Below are positions 48,938-57,277 of a DNA stretch of 57,963 nucleotides, piece by piece. Origin of the DNA: Abyssibacter sp. (GTDB taxonomy: Bacteria; Pseudomonadota; Gammaproteobacteria; Nevskiales; OUC007); assembly GCA_023146115.1 (NCBI GenBank), contig JAGLCS010000059.1, positions 1 through 57,963 of the forward strand. Reading direction: 5' to 3'. Numbering within the stretch: position 1 is the first letter of the stretch; each line of letters begins with the position of its first letter. The notes under the pieces are model-generated. The model was not told the origin of the DNA. It ran no database searches and saw only the letters and a program-made list of their open reading frames with translations. The translations under genes and the position numbers were made by a program.

Positions 48938-49576
48938 ATGCGCGTCCGCACCTTTCTCCATATCCCTCATGAAGGCTGGCTTATCGTCGCCGGCCTCGTG
49001 CTGTGCGTATGGCTGGCGGTGCACGAACAGCATTGGCTGATCGGTGCCAGCCTGTCGGCAGTCATTCTGTTCGGGCTGGGTTATTTTTATGACTCCGACC
49101 GCATTCTGTGTTCCGTGCCCCTGGCGGTCGTGGCGCCAGTGGACGGTACGGTCACGTCCGTTGAACTGGTCCGCGACGAGTTTCTGGATCGCAACGCATT
49201 GCGCTTTCGGATCAAGCCAGCGGCGCTGGGCGCTTACAGCCTGCGTGCGCCGATCGAGGGCAAGCTGCGCGAACCACGGTCTGAACACGTCGATACCAGC
49301 ACGCATGTCTCATGGATTCAGTCGGACGAGGGCGACGACGTGCTGATTGCCGCCGGACGCGGCGGGCTGCTGGGGCAACGTCCTTGCCTGGTGCCGGTCG
49401 GTGAGCGCGTGGGTCACGGCCGTCGCTGTGGTTTGCGCAGACTGGCCCGTTACATCGATGTCTACATCGACGAGTCTTCACGCGCCAAGGTCTGTCCGGG
49501 TCAGTCGGTTCGCGCTGGGACCGATGTGTTGGCGATACTCAAGCGCAAGCCAGCCGAAGAGGAGGCCATCGCATGA
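48938..49576 (+). CDS. Phosphatidylserine decarboxylase-like protein lacking the pyruvoyl Ser
   Basis: The 212-residue protein aligns with short phosphatidylserine decarboxylases: two membrane segments at about 14-30 and 33-51, 'VVAPVDGTV' near 64-72, and 'CLVPVGERVGHGRRCGLRR' followed by 'YIDVYI'. The self-cleaving Phe-Gly-Ser motif is replaced by Leu-Ala-Arg at 169-171, so the Ser that becomes the pyruvoyl cofactor is missing. It overlaps pssA by 4 bp. An in-frame GTG lies 21 bp upstream within the terminator region. I infer a non-catalytic membrane protein linked to phospholipid synthesis; an active decarboxylase is unlikely unless cofactor formation uses another residue. Confidence 0.75.
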   Translation: MRVRTFLHIPHEGWLIVAGLVLCVWLAVHEQHWLIGASLSAVILFGLGYFYDSDRILCSVPLAVVAPVDGTVTSVELVRDEFLDRNALRFRIKPAALGAYSLRAPIEGKLREPRSEHVDTSTHVSWIQSDEGDDVLIAAGRGGLLGQRPCLVPVGERVGHGRRCGLRRLARYIDVYIDESSRAKVCPGQSVRAGTDVLAILKRKPAEEEAIA

Positions 49577-50391
49577 GCGCAACCGGCGAATCCGCAGACA
49601 CCGAGCCCAGCCCGCCGCGCCGCCGCGGCATCTACCTGCTGCCGAACCTGTTCACCACGGCGACCCTGTTCGGTGGCTTCTACGCCATCGTTGCCTCGTT
49701 GCGGGGCGAATTCGTGCCGGCCGCGATGGCGATCTTCGCCGCGATGGTCGCCGACACGCTTGATGGGCGGGTGGCACGGCTAACCAACACACAGACGGAT
49801 TTCGGCAAGGAATACGATTCGCTGTCGGACATGGTCACCTTCGGGCTGGCCTCCGGCGTAGTGATCTACATCTACACCTTGCACTCGTTGGCAGGGGCGA
49901 TCCCCTATGGCGGCAAGCTGGCCTGGCTGGGTGCATTCGTCTACACCGCCTGCGCCGCGTTAAGGCTGGCACGCTTCAACGTGTCGGCGCATCTGTCCGG
50001 GGGCAAGGGGTATTTCTTCGGACTGCCGAGTCCATCCGCAGCCGGTGTCACCGCCGGTTTTGTCTGGGTTTGCGCCGAAATGGGTATCTCTGGCGAGTCC
50101 CCATTTGTCGCGATCACCGCCTTCGTGCTGACGATCATGGCCGCGCTGCTGATGATCAGCAACGTGCGTTACTACAGCTTCAAAGACCTGAACCTGAAGG
50201 AGCGCGTGCCGTTTATCTATATCGTGGCGATTGTCGGGTTGTTCGTGCTCGTCTCCTTCGACCCGCCCAAGGTCGCGTTCTCTGTGTTCCTGGTGTACAT
50301 GGTCTCCGGTCCGGTCATCACCTTGCTGCGGCGTCGCCGCAAGCGGCACAGTGTTGAAGCGGGGTCGTCGCCGGCCGATGATCCCCAGTGA
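49573..50391 (+). CDS. pssA: CDP-diacylglycerol-serine O-phosphatidyltransferase PssA
   Basis: PssA makes phosphatidylserine from CDP-diacylglycerol and serine at the inner membrane. The 272-residue protein shows the CDP-alcohol phosphotransferase signature exactly: Asp64-Gly65, Ala68-Arg69, Gly78, Asp82 and Asp86, and several hydrophobic helices. It is the integral-membrane type II enzyme, not the E. coli phospholipase-D-like form. It is coupled to the decarboxylase-like gene by an ATGA overlap. The leuA promoter begins at its stop codon. Confidence 0.96.
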   Translation: MSATGESADTEPSPPRRRGIYLLPNLFTTATLFGGFYAIVASLRGEFVPAAMAIFAAMVADTLDGRVARLTNTQTDFGKEYDSLSDMVTFGLASGVVIYIYTLHSLAGAIPYGGKLAWLGAFVYTACAALRLARFNVSAHLSGGKGYFFGLPSPSAAGVTAGFVWVCAEMGISGESPFVAITAFVLTIMAALLMISNVRYYSFKDLNLKERVPFIYIVAIVGLFVLVSFDPPKVAFSVFLVYMVSGPVITLLRRRRKRHSVEAGSSPADDPQ

Positions 50392-50394
50392 GAC

Positions 50395-50422
50395 TTGATC
50401 CTCGCTGCCGTGCCGTTATAGT
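50395..50422 (+). promoter_or_regulatory. Promoter of the leuA leader
   Basis: TTGATC (50395-50400) and TATAGT (50417-50422) are 16 bp apart, immediately after the pssA stop. The transcription start is predicted at about 50428-50431, at or beside the leader peptide ATG, giving an almost absent 5' UTR. Confidence 0.65.
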
Positions 50423-50429
50423 CGCTTCT

Positions 50430-50528
50430 ATGAAGCCAAGCATCCTGCAACTTGATGCGCTCAGTGCGCGCCGTTCGGCGACCGCACGGCTTCTGCTTGC
50501 GCTCCGACTTCTGCCCTCGGGCAGATAA
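50430..50528 (+). CDS. leuL: Leucine-rich leader peptide of leuA
   Basis: A 32-codon reading frame begins 7 nt after the predicted -10 hexamer. Nine of 32 residues are Leu and six fall within eight consecutive codons (21-28: Leu-Leu-Leu-Ala-Leu-Arg-Leu-Leu). Codons are mixed CTT, CTG and CTC. This is the pattern of amino-acid operon leader peptides whose ribosome stalling senses charged leucine tRNA. No Shine-Dalgarno site precedes it, so leaderless initiation is likely. Function is inferred from position and composition. Confidence 0.7.
   Translation: MKPSILQLDALSARRSATARLLLALRLLPSGR
50511..50524 (+). promoter_or_regulatory. Leader hairpin with an alternative partner
   Basis: CTGCC (50511-50515), in codons 28-29 of the leader peptide, can pair with GGCAG (50520-50524) over a CTCG loop. 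The same GGCAG can instead pair with CTGCC at 50577-50581. A ribosome stalled on the Leu codons would cover the first partner. No T-run follows before leuA, so control could be Rho-dependent or act on translation. Inference. Confidence 0.4.
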
Positions 50529-50672
50529 CGACGATGCGGACGGCGGCCGCACACCCGCCAAACACCCAGAACGTACCTGCCGCAGCCGGCGTCACTTGGA
50601 CCCGTCGCGGCGGGCGGCGCATCATGCAGCGCAACAGGGCGACAGCCTTGCTCCCGAATTGAGGAGGTCATC

Positions 50673-52367
50673 ATGACGATGATTTCAGACCCGCAGACCA
50701 AATACAGACCGTTTCCAGCCGTCGGCCTGAGCGACCGAACCTGGCCAGATCAGATCATTTCTGCACCGCCGACCTGGTGTAGCGTGGATTTGCGTGACGG
50801 CAACCAGGCTCTGATCGAACCGATGAATCCCGAGCGCAAGCTCGAAATGTTCGAGTTGCTGGTGTCGATTGGCTTCAAGCAGATCGAGGTCGGGTTTCCT
50901 TCCGCATCGCAGGCGGACTTCGATTTCGTCCGCGAACTGATCGAGCAGAACCGGATACCCGAGGACGTCACCATTCAGGTGCTGACGCAATCGCGTGAAC
51001 CGCTGATCCGGCGCACGTTCGAGGCTCTGGAAGGGGCGCCGCGTGCCATTGTTCATTTCTACAACGCGACCGCGCCGGTCATGCGCCGCGTGGTGTTCAA
51101 CATGGACTGCGCAGAGGTGATCGATCTGGCCGTGACCCACGCTCGGCTGATTCGCGAACTCGCCGAGGCGCGACCTGACACCGAGTGGACCTACCAGTAC
51201 TCGCCGGAAATGTACTCCGGCACCGAACTGGAGTTTTCACGCGACATCATTGATGCGGTGGTCGAGACATTGGGTTCTACACCAGCGCACAAGTGCATTG
51301 TCAATCTGCCGTCCACGGTGGAGCGGTCCACGCCGAATATCTTCGCGGACATGATCGAGTGGACATCGCGGCATTTGCAGCGCCGCGATTCAGTGATCCT
51401 GTCGGTGCATCCGCACAACGACCGCGGCACTGGCACAGCCGCCGCCGAATTCGCGATGATGGCGGGCATCGAGCGGGTTGAAGGTTGCCTGTTCGGCAAC
51501 GGCGAGCGCACCGGCAACGTCGACATCGTGAACCTGGCGCTGAATCTCTACACCGACGGCGTGCATCCCGGGCTGAATTTTTCGGACATCGATTCCATTC
51601 GCAACCGCGTGGAGTACTGCAACCAGCTGCCGGTACACCCGCGCCATCCCTATGTTGGCGAGCTGGTCTATACCTCGTTCTCTGGCTCGCACCAGGATGC
51701 AATCAAGAAAGCGTTCTCCGCGCGGCAGCCGGACGAGCTGTGGGACATGCCCTACCTGCCGATTGATCCGATGGATGTGGGGCGTTCCTACGAAGCGGTG
51801 ATTCGCGTCAATTCGCAGTCGGGCAAGGGGGGCGTCGCCTACCTGCTGGAGCGCGAACACGGCCTGGATCTCCCGCGGCGGCTGCAGATCGAGTTCAGCG
51901 GTGTCGTGCAGACGGTGACCGACGCGACCGGGCAGGAAGTCACGGCAGCCGAGCTCTGGGAGATCTTCGACGGCGAATACTTGGGCGAGCAGGGGGCCTA
52001 CAGCTATGTCTCGCACCATCTGGTCGAAGAATCGTCATCCGGCCACGTCGATCTGCGTGTGCAGGTGAATATCAACGGCCAGACCAGAGCGCTGGCGGCT
52101 ACGGGACGAGGACCCATCGAAGCCTTTGTCAGCGCCTTGTCGGATGAGCTGGGCGAGCCGGTGACCGTGGTCGACTACCACGAGCACGCCATTGGCGGTG
52201 GTGCCGATGCACGTGCTGCGACCTACATCGAAATGAAGCTCGGAAACGGCAAGGCCTTGTTCGGCGTGGGCATCAACGGGAACATCGTCACCGCATCGCT
52301 TACGGCGATTCTGTCCGGCGTGAACCGGGCCTTGCAGGCGCGGCGCGCCGATCGTTCGGCGGCCTGA
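50673..52367 (+). CDS. leuA: 2-isopropylmalate synthase LeuA, long form
   Basis: LeuA condenses 2-oxoisovalerate with acetyl-CoA, the first step to leucine. The 564-residue protein has '[17 protein letters not shown]' with the metal-binding Asp at the N-terminal barrel, '[14 protein letters not shown]', and a C-terminal regulatory (LeuA dimer) domain ending in '[24 protein letters not shown]'. The length and sequence fit the leucine-regulated type 2 enzyme rather than the E. coli form. A GGAGG site lies 7 nt before the ATG; a second ATG two codons on is possible. Confidence 0.97.
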   Translation: MTMISDPQTKYRPFPAVGLSDRTWPDQIISAPPTWCSVDLRDGNQALIEPMNPERKLEMFELLVSIGFKQIEVGFPSASQADFDFVRELIEQNRIPEDVTIQVLTQSREPLIRRTFEALEGAPRAIVHFYNATAPVMRRVVFNMDCAEVIDLAVTHARLIRELAEARPDTEWTYQYSPEMYSGTELEFSRDIIDAVVETLGSTPAHKCIVNLPSTVERSTPNIFADMIEWTSRHLQRRDSVILSVHPHNDRGTGTAAAEFAMMAGIERVEGCLFGNGERTGNVDIVNLALNLYTDGVHPGLNFSDIDSIRNRVEYCNQLPVHPRHPYVGELVYTSFSGSHQDAIKKAFSARQPDELWDMPYLPIDPMDVGRSYEAVIRVNSQSGKGGVAYLLEREHGLDLPRRLQIEFSGVVQTVTDATGQEVTAAELWEIFDGEYLGEQGAYSYVSHHLVEESSSGHVDLRVQVNINGQTRALAATGRGPIEAFVSALSDELGEPVTVVDYHEHAIGGGADARAATYIEMKLGNGKALFGVGINGNIVTASLTAILSGVNRALQARRADRSAA

Positions 52368-52375
52368 GCGCGCGC

Positions 52376-53218
52376 ATGGATCCCGCTCGGCGATCGGAAT
52401 ACCTCAGTCTAATGGGGCTCACCGAGTGGGTCCGCCGTGATCATCAGGCGCCGATTGAATCGCCATCGGCCGAGTTGCCACGGACCGAATCACCCCCAGT
52501 CGAATCACCATCGGAGGCGGCACCGTCGCCTCCGGCTGGTGATGACGCAGTCCTCGCAGACACCCCATCCGCGGTGGCGTCGGCCGTCGTCGCCGCGGAT
52601 CCCGTGCCGGTGCCTGAGGCCGCGCCGCCTCCCCGCGAGGACAGGGAACCGATCGCGACGCAGTGGGAACCCTTGCGCGAACAGGTCGCGCGCTGCACCG
52701 CCTGCGCCCTGCACGAGACGCGCACGCAAACCGTCTTCGGCGTCGGCGTGCAGCGAGCTGATCTGATGCTGGTCGGCGAGGGTCCGGGCGAGCAGGAGGA
52801 CCAGCGTGGCGAACCCTTTGTTGGCGCCGCGGGCCAGCTGCTGGATCGCATGCTCGCCGCCATCGGCCACTCCAGGCAGGCGACGGTCTATATCGCCAAT
52901 GTTGTCAAATGTCGGCCGCCGGGCAACCGCAAGCCGCATGCAGTCGAGGCCGAAGCCTGTCGCGGCTACCTTGAGGCGCAGATTGCCCTGATCCAGCCCA
53001 AACTCATCGTGGCCCTGGGTCAGGTCGCGGCATCGGGCCTGCTCGGCGAGGACGGCCCGGTGGGACGCATGCGGCAAGGCTCGCACGTCCACGGCGCCAG
53101 CGGCACGCCAGTGATCGTGACCTACCACCCCGCCTACTATCTGCGTCAGCCGCGGGAGAAGCGCAAGGGTTGGGAGGATCTCAAGCGTATTCGCGCCCTG
53201 CTCGCGGAGCTTGCGTGA
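52376..53218 (+). CDS. Type-4 uracil-DNA glycosylase, iron-sulfur
   Basis: The enzyme removes uracil from DNA. After a Pro/Ser/Glu-rich N-terminal linker of about 100 residues, the C-terminal domain shows the family 4 motifs: '[11 protein letters not shown]' with two cluster Cys, '[30 protein letters not shown]' in parts, '[13 protein letters not shown]', a later 'EACRGYL' Cys and '[12 protein letters not shown]'. The four Cys are consistent with a [4Fe-4S] cluster. It lies 8 bp after leuA and overlaps rimI by 4 bp. Total 280 residues. Confidence 0.93.
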   Translation: MDPARRSEYLSLMGLTEWVRRDHQAPIESPSAELPRTESPPVESPSEAAPSPPAGDDAVLADTPSAVASAVVAADPVPVPEAAPPPREDREPIATQWEPLREQVARCTACALHETRTQTVFGVGVQRADLMLVGEGPGEQEDQRGEPFVGAAGQLLDRMLAAIGHSRQATVYIANVVKCRPPGNRKPHAVEAEACRGYLEAQIALIQPKLIVALGQVAASGLLGEDGPVGRMRQGSHVHGASGTPVIVTYHPAYYLRQPREKRKGWEDLKRIRALLAELA

Positions 53219-53688
53219 ACGCCGTTGCGGTAGATGCCAGGTGGCAGATTCGCCCCATGCATCCCAGTGACATTCCGCGCGTGGCCGCCATTGATCAGGC
53301 TGCCTACGAGTTCCCATGGACAGCCGGTATCTTCGACGATTGTCTGCGCGTCGGTTACAGCAGTTGGGTCGCGGTCAGCTTGGCTGGCCGCATCGACGGC
53401 TACGCCATGATGTCCATGGCTGCAGGGGAAGGACACATCCTCAATGTCTGTGTCGACCCGTTGATGCAGCGTGCGGGCTGTGGGCGGCAGCTCGTTGCGC
53501 ATCTGCTGGAGATCGCGGCGACGGCGGAATTATCGATTGTGTATCTGGAAGTGCGGCCGACCAATGCCGCTGCGCTGGCTCTCTACCAACAATTCGGTTT
53601 CTCCGAAATCGGCCGGCGGCCGAATTACTACCCGGCCGCCGACGGACGCGAGGACGCGGTGATGCTCGCCTGGGAGCCTACTGCGTAA
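53215..53688 (+). CDS. rimI: Ribosomal protein S18 alanine acetyltransferase RimI
   Basis: RimI acetylates the N-terminal Ala of ribosomal protein S18. The GTG start overlaps the glycosylase stop and gives 157 residues. The GNAT fold is clear: 'IRPMHPSDIPRVAAIDQAAYEFPWT' at the start, acetyl-CoA binding 'HILNVCVDPLMQRAGCGRQLVAHLLE', and 'LEVRPTNAAALALYQQFGFSEIGRRPNYYP', typical RimI. The Gln/Arg-x-x-Gly-x-Gly loop reads Gln-Arg-Ala-Gly-Cys-Gly. Its end overlaps the convergent gene by 11 bp. Confidence 0.93.
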   Translation: MNAVAVDARWQIRPMHPSDIPRVAAIDQAAYEFPWTAGIFDDCLRVGYSSWVAVSLAGRIDGYAMMSMAAGEGHILNVCVDPLMQRAGCGRQLVAHLLEIAATAELSIVYLEVRPTNAAALALYQQFGFSEIGRRPNYYPAADGREDAVMLAWEPTA

Positions 53689-54682
53689 TCGCGTCACCGC
53701 TGGCGGATGAGTTGACCCGCAGATGCACCAATCCGGCATCGTCCAGACGCCCCTGCCGGATGGCCACGGCTAGTCGCGTTGCCTGATCCCGTGCCTGCTG
53801 GAACACATACGGGCTGACCTGCCCCTGGAGCACGGTGACCACATCGTCGCCAGGAGCGCAGGCGTCCCAGATGCATCGAATCTGCGTAATCTCTCCCTGG
53901 TCGCTGCAATCCACGCCCAGCTGGCAGGCAGCGAGCGCCCATGCGGTTTCGTTGATGGCGGAGGCCGTGGGCTCGGCCTCCTGCGTGTCCAGGCGCAGCA
54001 ATCTTGGCGCCAGCAACAAGGCGTCTGGTTGCCCCGACTCGACCAGGCTCGCGACGCGGGGCAGGCTCGGCGGGCCGAGATCCGCATCAAGGCGTCGGTC
54101 GACCCAGGCGCGCAGCTGAGCGGCAGGATGCCCGGCTTCGGCTGCCAGGGTCTGCCAGATTTCGGCGTTCTCCAACTGGTCTGGGTGCTCGACAAACCCG
54201 CGGCATCGATCGAACTGTCTGCGGTGGTAACGCGCGGCCTGCGGTGGCATGGCGGCCGTGACGACATCGATGCTCTGACGCGCGCTGTCCAGGGTTGCGG
54301 CGGTTCCGTACTTCACGGCCAGTAGCTCGCAGGCGTCGTAGATCTGCCCTAGCGTCCACATAGATGCCGCATCACCGGCCGCCGCGTTCTCGTGGATGGA
54401 TTGCGCCAGCGCAAACAAATCCTCGCTGGCTTGCCGACGCTGGTAAAGCGGCCAGGCCTGAGCGTGCGAGGGTGTCCTGTCGGGTTCGGTCGCGACGTCT
54501 GCCCCGTCCGGCTCCGGGCCGGGTGGGGCCGCTTGCTGAGACCGCGCCTGGTCACTGCCGGCGCGCAGCGCGGGGCTGACCGCGACCGCGCTGTCTGGTT
54601 CATCGCGCTCGGGTAGCGTCCATAGCATTGCCGCGGTGATCGCCAATGCCGCCAATCCAGCCGCAGGCAGGCTCGGTTTCAA
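53678..54682 (-). CDS. Exported Cys-containing protein, Sel1-like region
   Basis: I do not recognise this 334-residue protein with confidence. A hydrophobic N-terminal segment at about 8-24 marks it as membrane-anchored or secreted, followed by a low-complexity Pro/Asp/Glu stretch to about 75. The middle carries Sel1-like helical features ('GDAASMWTLGQIYDAC' and 'GHPAAQLRAWVDRR'). Six Cys lie in the exported part, in C-x-x-C-like groups, which suggests disulfides. It overlaps the next minus-strand gene by 4 bp and rimI by 11 bp. Role unknown. Confidence 0.7.
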   Translation of the reverse strand: MKPSLPAAGLAALAITAAMLWTLPERDEPDSAVAVSPALRAGSDQARSQQAAPPGPEPDGADVATEPDRTPSHAQAWPLYQRRQASEDLFALAQSIHENAAAGDAASMWTLGQIYDACELLAVKYGTAATLDSARQSIDVVTAAMPPQAARYHRRQFDRCRGFVEHPDQLENAEIWQTLAAEAGHPAAQLRAWVDRRLDADLGPPSLPRVASLVESGQPDALLLAPRLLRLDTQEAEPTASAINETAWALAACQLGVDCSDQGEITQIRCIWDACAPGDDVVTVLQGQVSPYVFQQARDQATRLAVAIRQGRLDDAGLVHLRVNSSASGDAITQ

Positions 54683-55470
54683 GAGGTCTTGTGCTGGTCC
54701 AGACCGGCGCGACGGTCCAGTTCGCGCTGGTCTTCGCGGGCCCGGACGGTCATGCGGATTTGCTCGATGTTCTCCTTGAGGATATCCGCGACCAACCGGT
54801 CGGTGTGCTCGTTTTGCAGGAATTCGATGATCACGCGCTGGGTGACCTGCGTACTGGTCGAGACGATGCCGTCGAAGAATGGCAGGCGCCGTAGCCGGCC
54901 AAGGCTGGGGTCTGCGTACAACGATTCACGGACGGCGCGTTCGATATCGTCCGTGTGCTTTTCCAGGGCGCGCGCGACATTGCGGGTGTACGTGCCCTTG
55001 TCGAGCACACCAGAAACCTCATCGAGCACATAAACCGTCACCGCGCCGCCGATCAGGTTCACGATCGCCTGTCGGAACCGGTTGAGCAGGTTATGCGTAA
55101 AGGTTTCGCCGAAAGCGCGGTCGGCCGCCATGCCGAAGCGGGACAGCAGAATGATGATGCGGATGACGCGAAACAGGCGAAACCCGCGTATCGCCGGGTG
55201 CGAAACCGGAATCATCCCGAGGATCTCGTACCAGTTCACGATGATGAAGCGGCGACTGAAGCCGTAGGCGCGCCATCGCCAGATGAACTCCGCGGCGAAT
55301 ACGGCGCAAATCGTGACATCGGCCGCGATGATCATCTCGCGGGTTGCTTCGCTGGTCTCCCACCACGTCTCGTAGGCCAGTAGCCCGATCGACACCACGG
55401 CGAGCAACAGCATCAGCCAGTCGATCAGGCTGATGCGGTGGTCCGGATCCTTGGCCGATGAAAATGCCAT
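54679..55470 (-). CDS. Voltage-sensor-like membrane protein without a pore
   Basis: The 263-residue protein has four hydrophobic segments in the S1-S4 layout: about 17-36, 47-66, 75-89 and 94-112. The last carries Arg95, Arg98, Arg101 and Arg104, one arginine every third residue, plus Arg111, the S4 voltage-sensor pattern. S2 has an acidic Glu in 'FAAEFIWRW'. No pore helix or selectivity filter follows; the rest is a mostly soluble, helical, charged domain. It is annotated as 'ion transporter' by resemblance, but a channel is not supported. It lies between ggt and the exported protein gene in a minus-strand group. Confidence 0.75.
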   Translation of the reverse strand: MAFSSAKDPDHRISLIDWLMLLLAVVSIGLLAYETWWETSEATREMIIAADVTICAVFAAEFIWRWRAYGFSRRFIIVNWYEILGMIPVSHPAIRGFRLFRVIRIIILLSRFGMAADRAFGETFTHNLLNRFRQAIVNLIGGAVTVYVLDEVSGVLDKGTYTRNVARALEKHTDDIERAVRESLYADPSLGRLRRLPFFDGIVSTSTQVTQRVIIEFLQNEHTDRLVADILKENIEQIRMTVRAREDQRELDRRAGLDQHKTS

Positions 55471-55487
55471 CGTTGCGGGCGGCGGGC

Positions 55488-57185
55488 CTAGTAGCCGGCC
55501 GCTTGGCCGTCCTTCCGGGATTCCGATGCGCCGAAATAAACCCCGGACACGGGGTCGCGCAGGATCGCCTGGTAACCGCCATAGGGCCCGCGCGCCGAAC
55601 CGATGCGATGCCCGCGTCCCATCAAGGCGCGCACGGTGGAATAGTCAAAGCCCGATTCCAGATAAAGCTGGCCACCGTCGGACATCACCGGCCCGGTCGG
55701 GCTGGAGCTACCCTCGTGGTAGATGCGCGGAGCGTCGCCGGCTTCCTGCAGGTTCATGCCGAAATCGATCAGGTTGGTCACGATCTGAACGTGGCCTTGC
55801 GGTTGCATTGCGCCGCCCATCAGCCCGAAGCTGACCCAAGGCGCGCCGTCATGGGTGATGAACGCCGGGATGATCGTATGAAATGGCCGCTTGCCGGGCT
55901 CGAAACGATTGGCGTGCGTGGGGTCGAGCGCGAACAGTTCACCCCGATTCTGGAGGATGAACCCCAGGCCAGGTGGCGTCATGCCGCTGCCCATCCCGCG
56001 GTAGTTGGACTGAATCAGCGAGACCATGTTGCCGGCTTCGTCCGCGACCGTCAGGTAGATGGTGTCTCCGGACTGCAGGCTGGCCGGGTCGGGGTAGGCC
56101 TTGGCCGCCTTGCCCTTGTCGATGCGGGCGCGTTGCTCCGCCGCATACGACTTGCTCAGCAAACGCTCCAGCGGAATGTCGGCGAAATCAGGGTCGGTGT
56201 AGTACCGCGCACGATCCTCAAAGGCGAGTTTCTTGGCCTCGGTGAACCAGTGCAGGTGGTCGGGGCTGCCGAAACCCGCAGCCGCCAGATCGAAACCTTC
56301 GAGAATGTTGAGCATTTGCAGCGCGGCGACGCCCTGGGTATTCGGCGGCAGCTCCCACACCCGGTAACCGCGGTAGTCGGTGGACACCGGCTCCACCCAT
56401 TCGGATGTGTGCGCGGCCAGATCGGCCTCGCTAAGAAAACCGCCCTGTGCCTGGACGTAATCTGCGATGGTCTTGGCGACGGCACCCTCGTAGAAAGCAT
56501 CGCGGCCGCCGCCGACGATTCGCGCCAGCGTGTTGGCGAGAAAGGGGTTTCGCCATATCTCACCCTTGCGTGGGGCGCGGCCGTCCACGGTGAACTGTTT
56601 GGTGAATCCGGGGAACTGCGATAGCCGTGGCACCGAGCGGTCCCAGTAATACGCGATCAGTTCGGTCACCGGGAATCCCTCGCGTGCGTAGCGAATGGCG
56701 GGGTCCAGCAACTCGGCCATGGGACGCGAGCCGAAGCGTGCATGCAATTCGAACCAGCCATCGACGCAGCCGGGCACTGAAACCGGCAGCGGCCCATAGG
56801 ACGGTATCGTCTCGTAACCTTGATCGGCGAACCATTGCAGGGAGAGCGATCGTGGTGATCGGCCGCTGGCATTCAATCCGTACAAGGCCTGCGATTCGGC
56901 ATCCCAAACGATGGCGAACAAATCGCCGCCGATGCCGTTGCCGACCGGTTCCATCAGCCCCTGGGCGGCGTTGGCGGCGATGGCGGCATCAACGGCGTTG
57001 CCGCCCGCCTTGAGCACGTCCAGGGCAATCTGGGTGACCAGCGGCTGGCTGGTTGCCGCCATGCCGTGACGGGCGATGACCTCGGATCGAGTCGCGAAGG
57101 CTTGGCCGGTCACGCGGTCACCGCCAGATACGGGAAGGCTGGTCATGATTAGGCAGCAAGCACTCAGGAGTAGGATGATTCGCAT
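55488..57185 (-). CDS. ggt: Gamma-glutamyltransferase Ggt
   Basis: Ggt hydrolyses glutathione and related gamma-glutamyl compounds in the periplasm. The 565-residue proenzyme has a signal peptide to about residue 21, the substrate segment 'NAASGRSP'-like region near 105-110, and the autocatalytic processing site at Thr375 in 'SGDTIYLTVADEAGNMVSL', with 'QSNYRGMGSGM' and 'LMGGAMQPQGHVQ' in the small subunit. Thr375 would be the N-terminal nucleophile. It is 17 bp upstream of the voltage-sensor-like gene on the same strand. Confidence 0.94.
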   Translation of the reverse strand: MRIILLLSACCLIMTSLPVSGGDRVTGQAFATRSEVIARHGMAATSQPLVTQIALDVLKAGGNAVDAAIAANAAQGLMEPVGNGIGGDLFAIVWDAESQALYGLNASGRSPRSLSLQWFADQGYETIPSYGPLPVSVPGCVDGWFELHARFGSRPMAELLDPAIRYAREGFPVTELIAYYWDRSVPRLSQFPGFTKQFTVDGRAPRKGEIWRNPFLANTLARIVGGGRDAFYEGAVAKTIADYVQAQGGFLSEADLAAHTSEWVEPVSTDYRGYRVWELPPNTQGVAALQMLNILEGFDLAAAGFGSPDHLHWFTEAKKLAFEDRARYYTDPDFADIPLERLLSKSYAAEQRARIDKGKAAKAYPDPASLQSGDTIYLTVADEAGNMVSLIQSNYRGMGSGMTPPGLGFILQNRGELFALDPTHANRFEPGKRPFHTIIPAFITHDGAPWVSFGLMGGAMQPQGHVQIVTNLIDFGMNLQEAGDAPRIYHEGSSSPTGPVMSDGGQLYLESGFDYSTVRALMGRGHRIGSARGPYGGYQAILRDPVSGVYFGASESRKDGQAAGY

Positions 57186-57277
57186 CAGCGCAGGCTAGAC
57201 GGTTCGTCAGCGACCGTGCAACGATGACTTGGAAAAGGGGTGAGTGGGGAACCGGCTCGAAACCTCGGCAAGGAACG

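Noticed and set aside
49441-49460. Frameshift as the cause of the missing Psd Ser
   Set aside because: The residues on both sides of Leu-Ala-Arg still align in the same frame with the family, so a substitution rather than a frameshift is the simpler reading.
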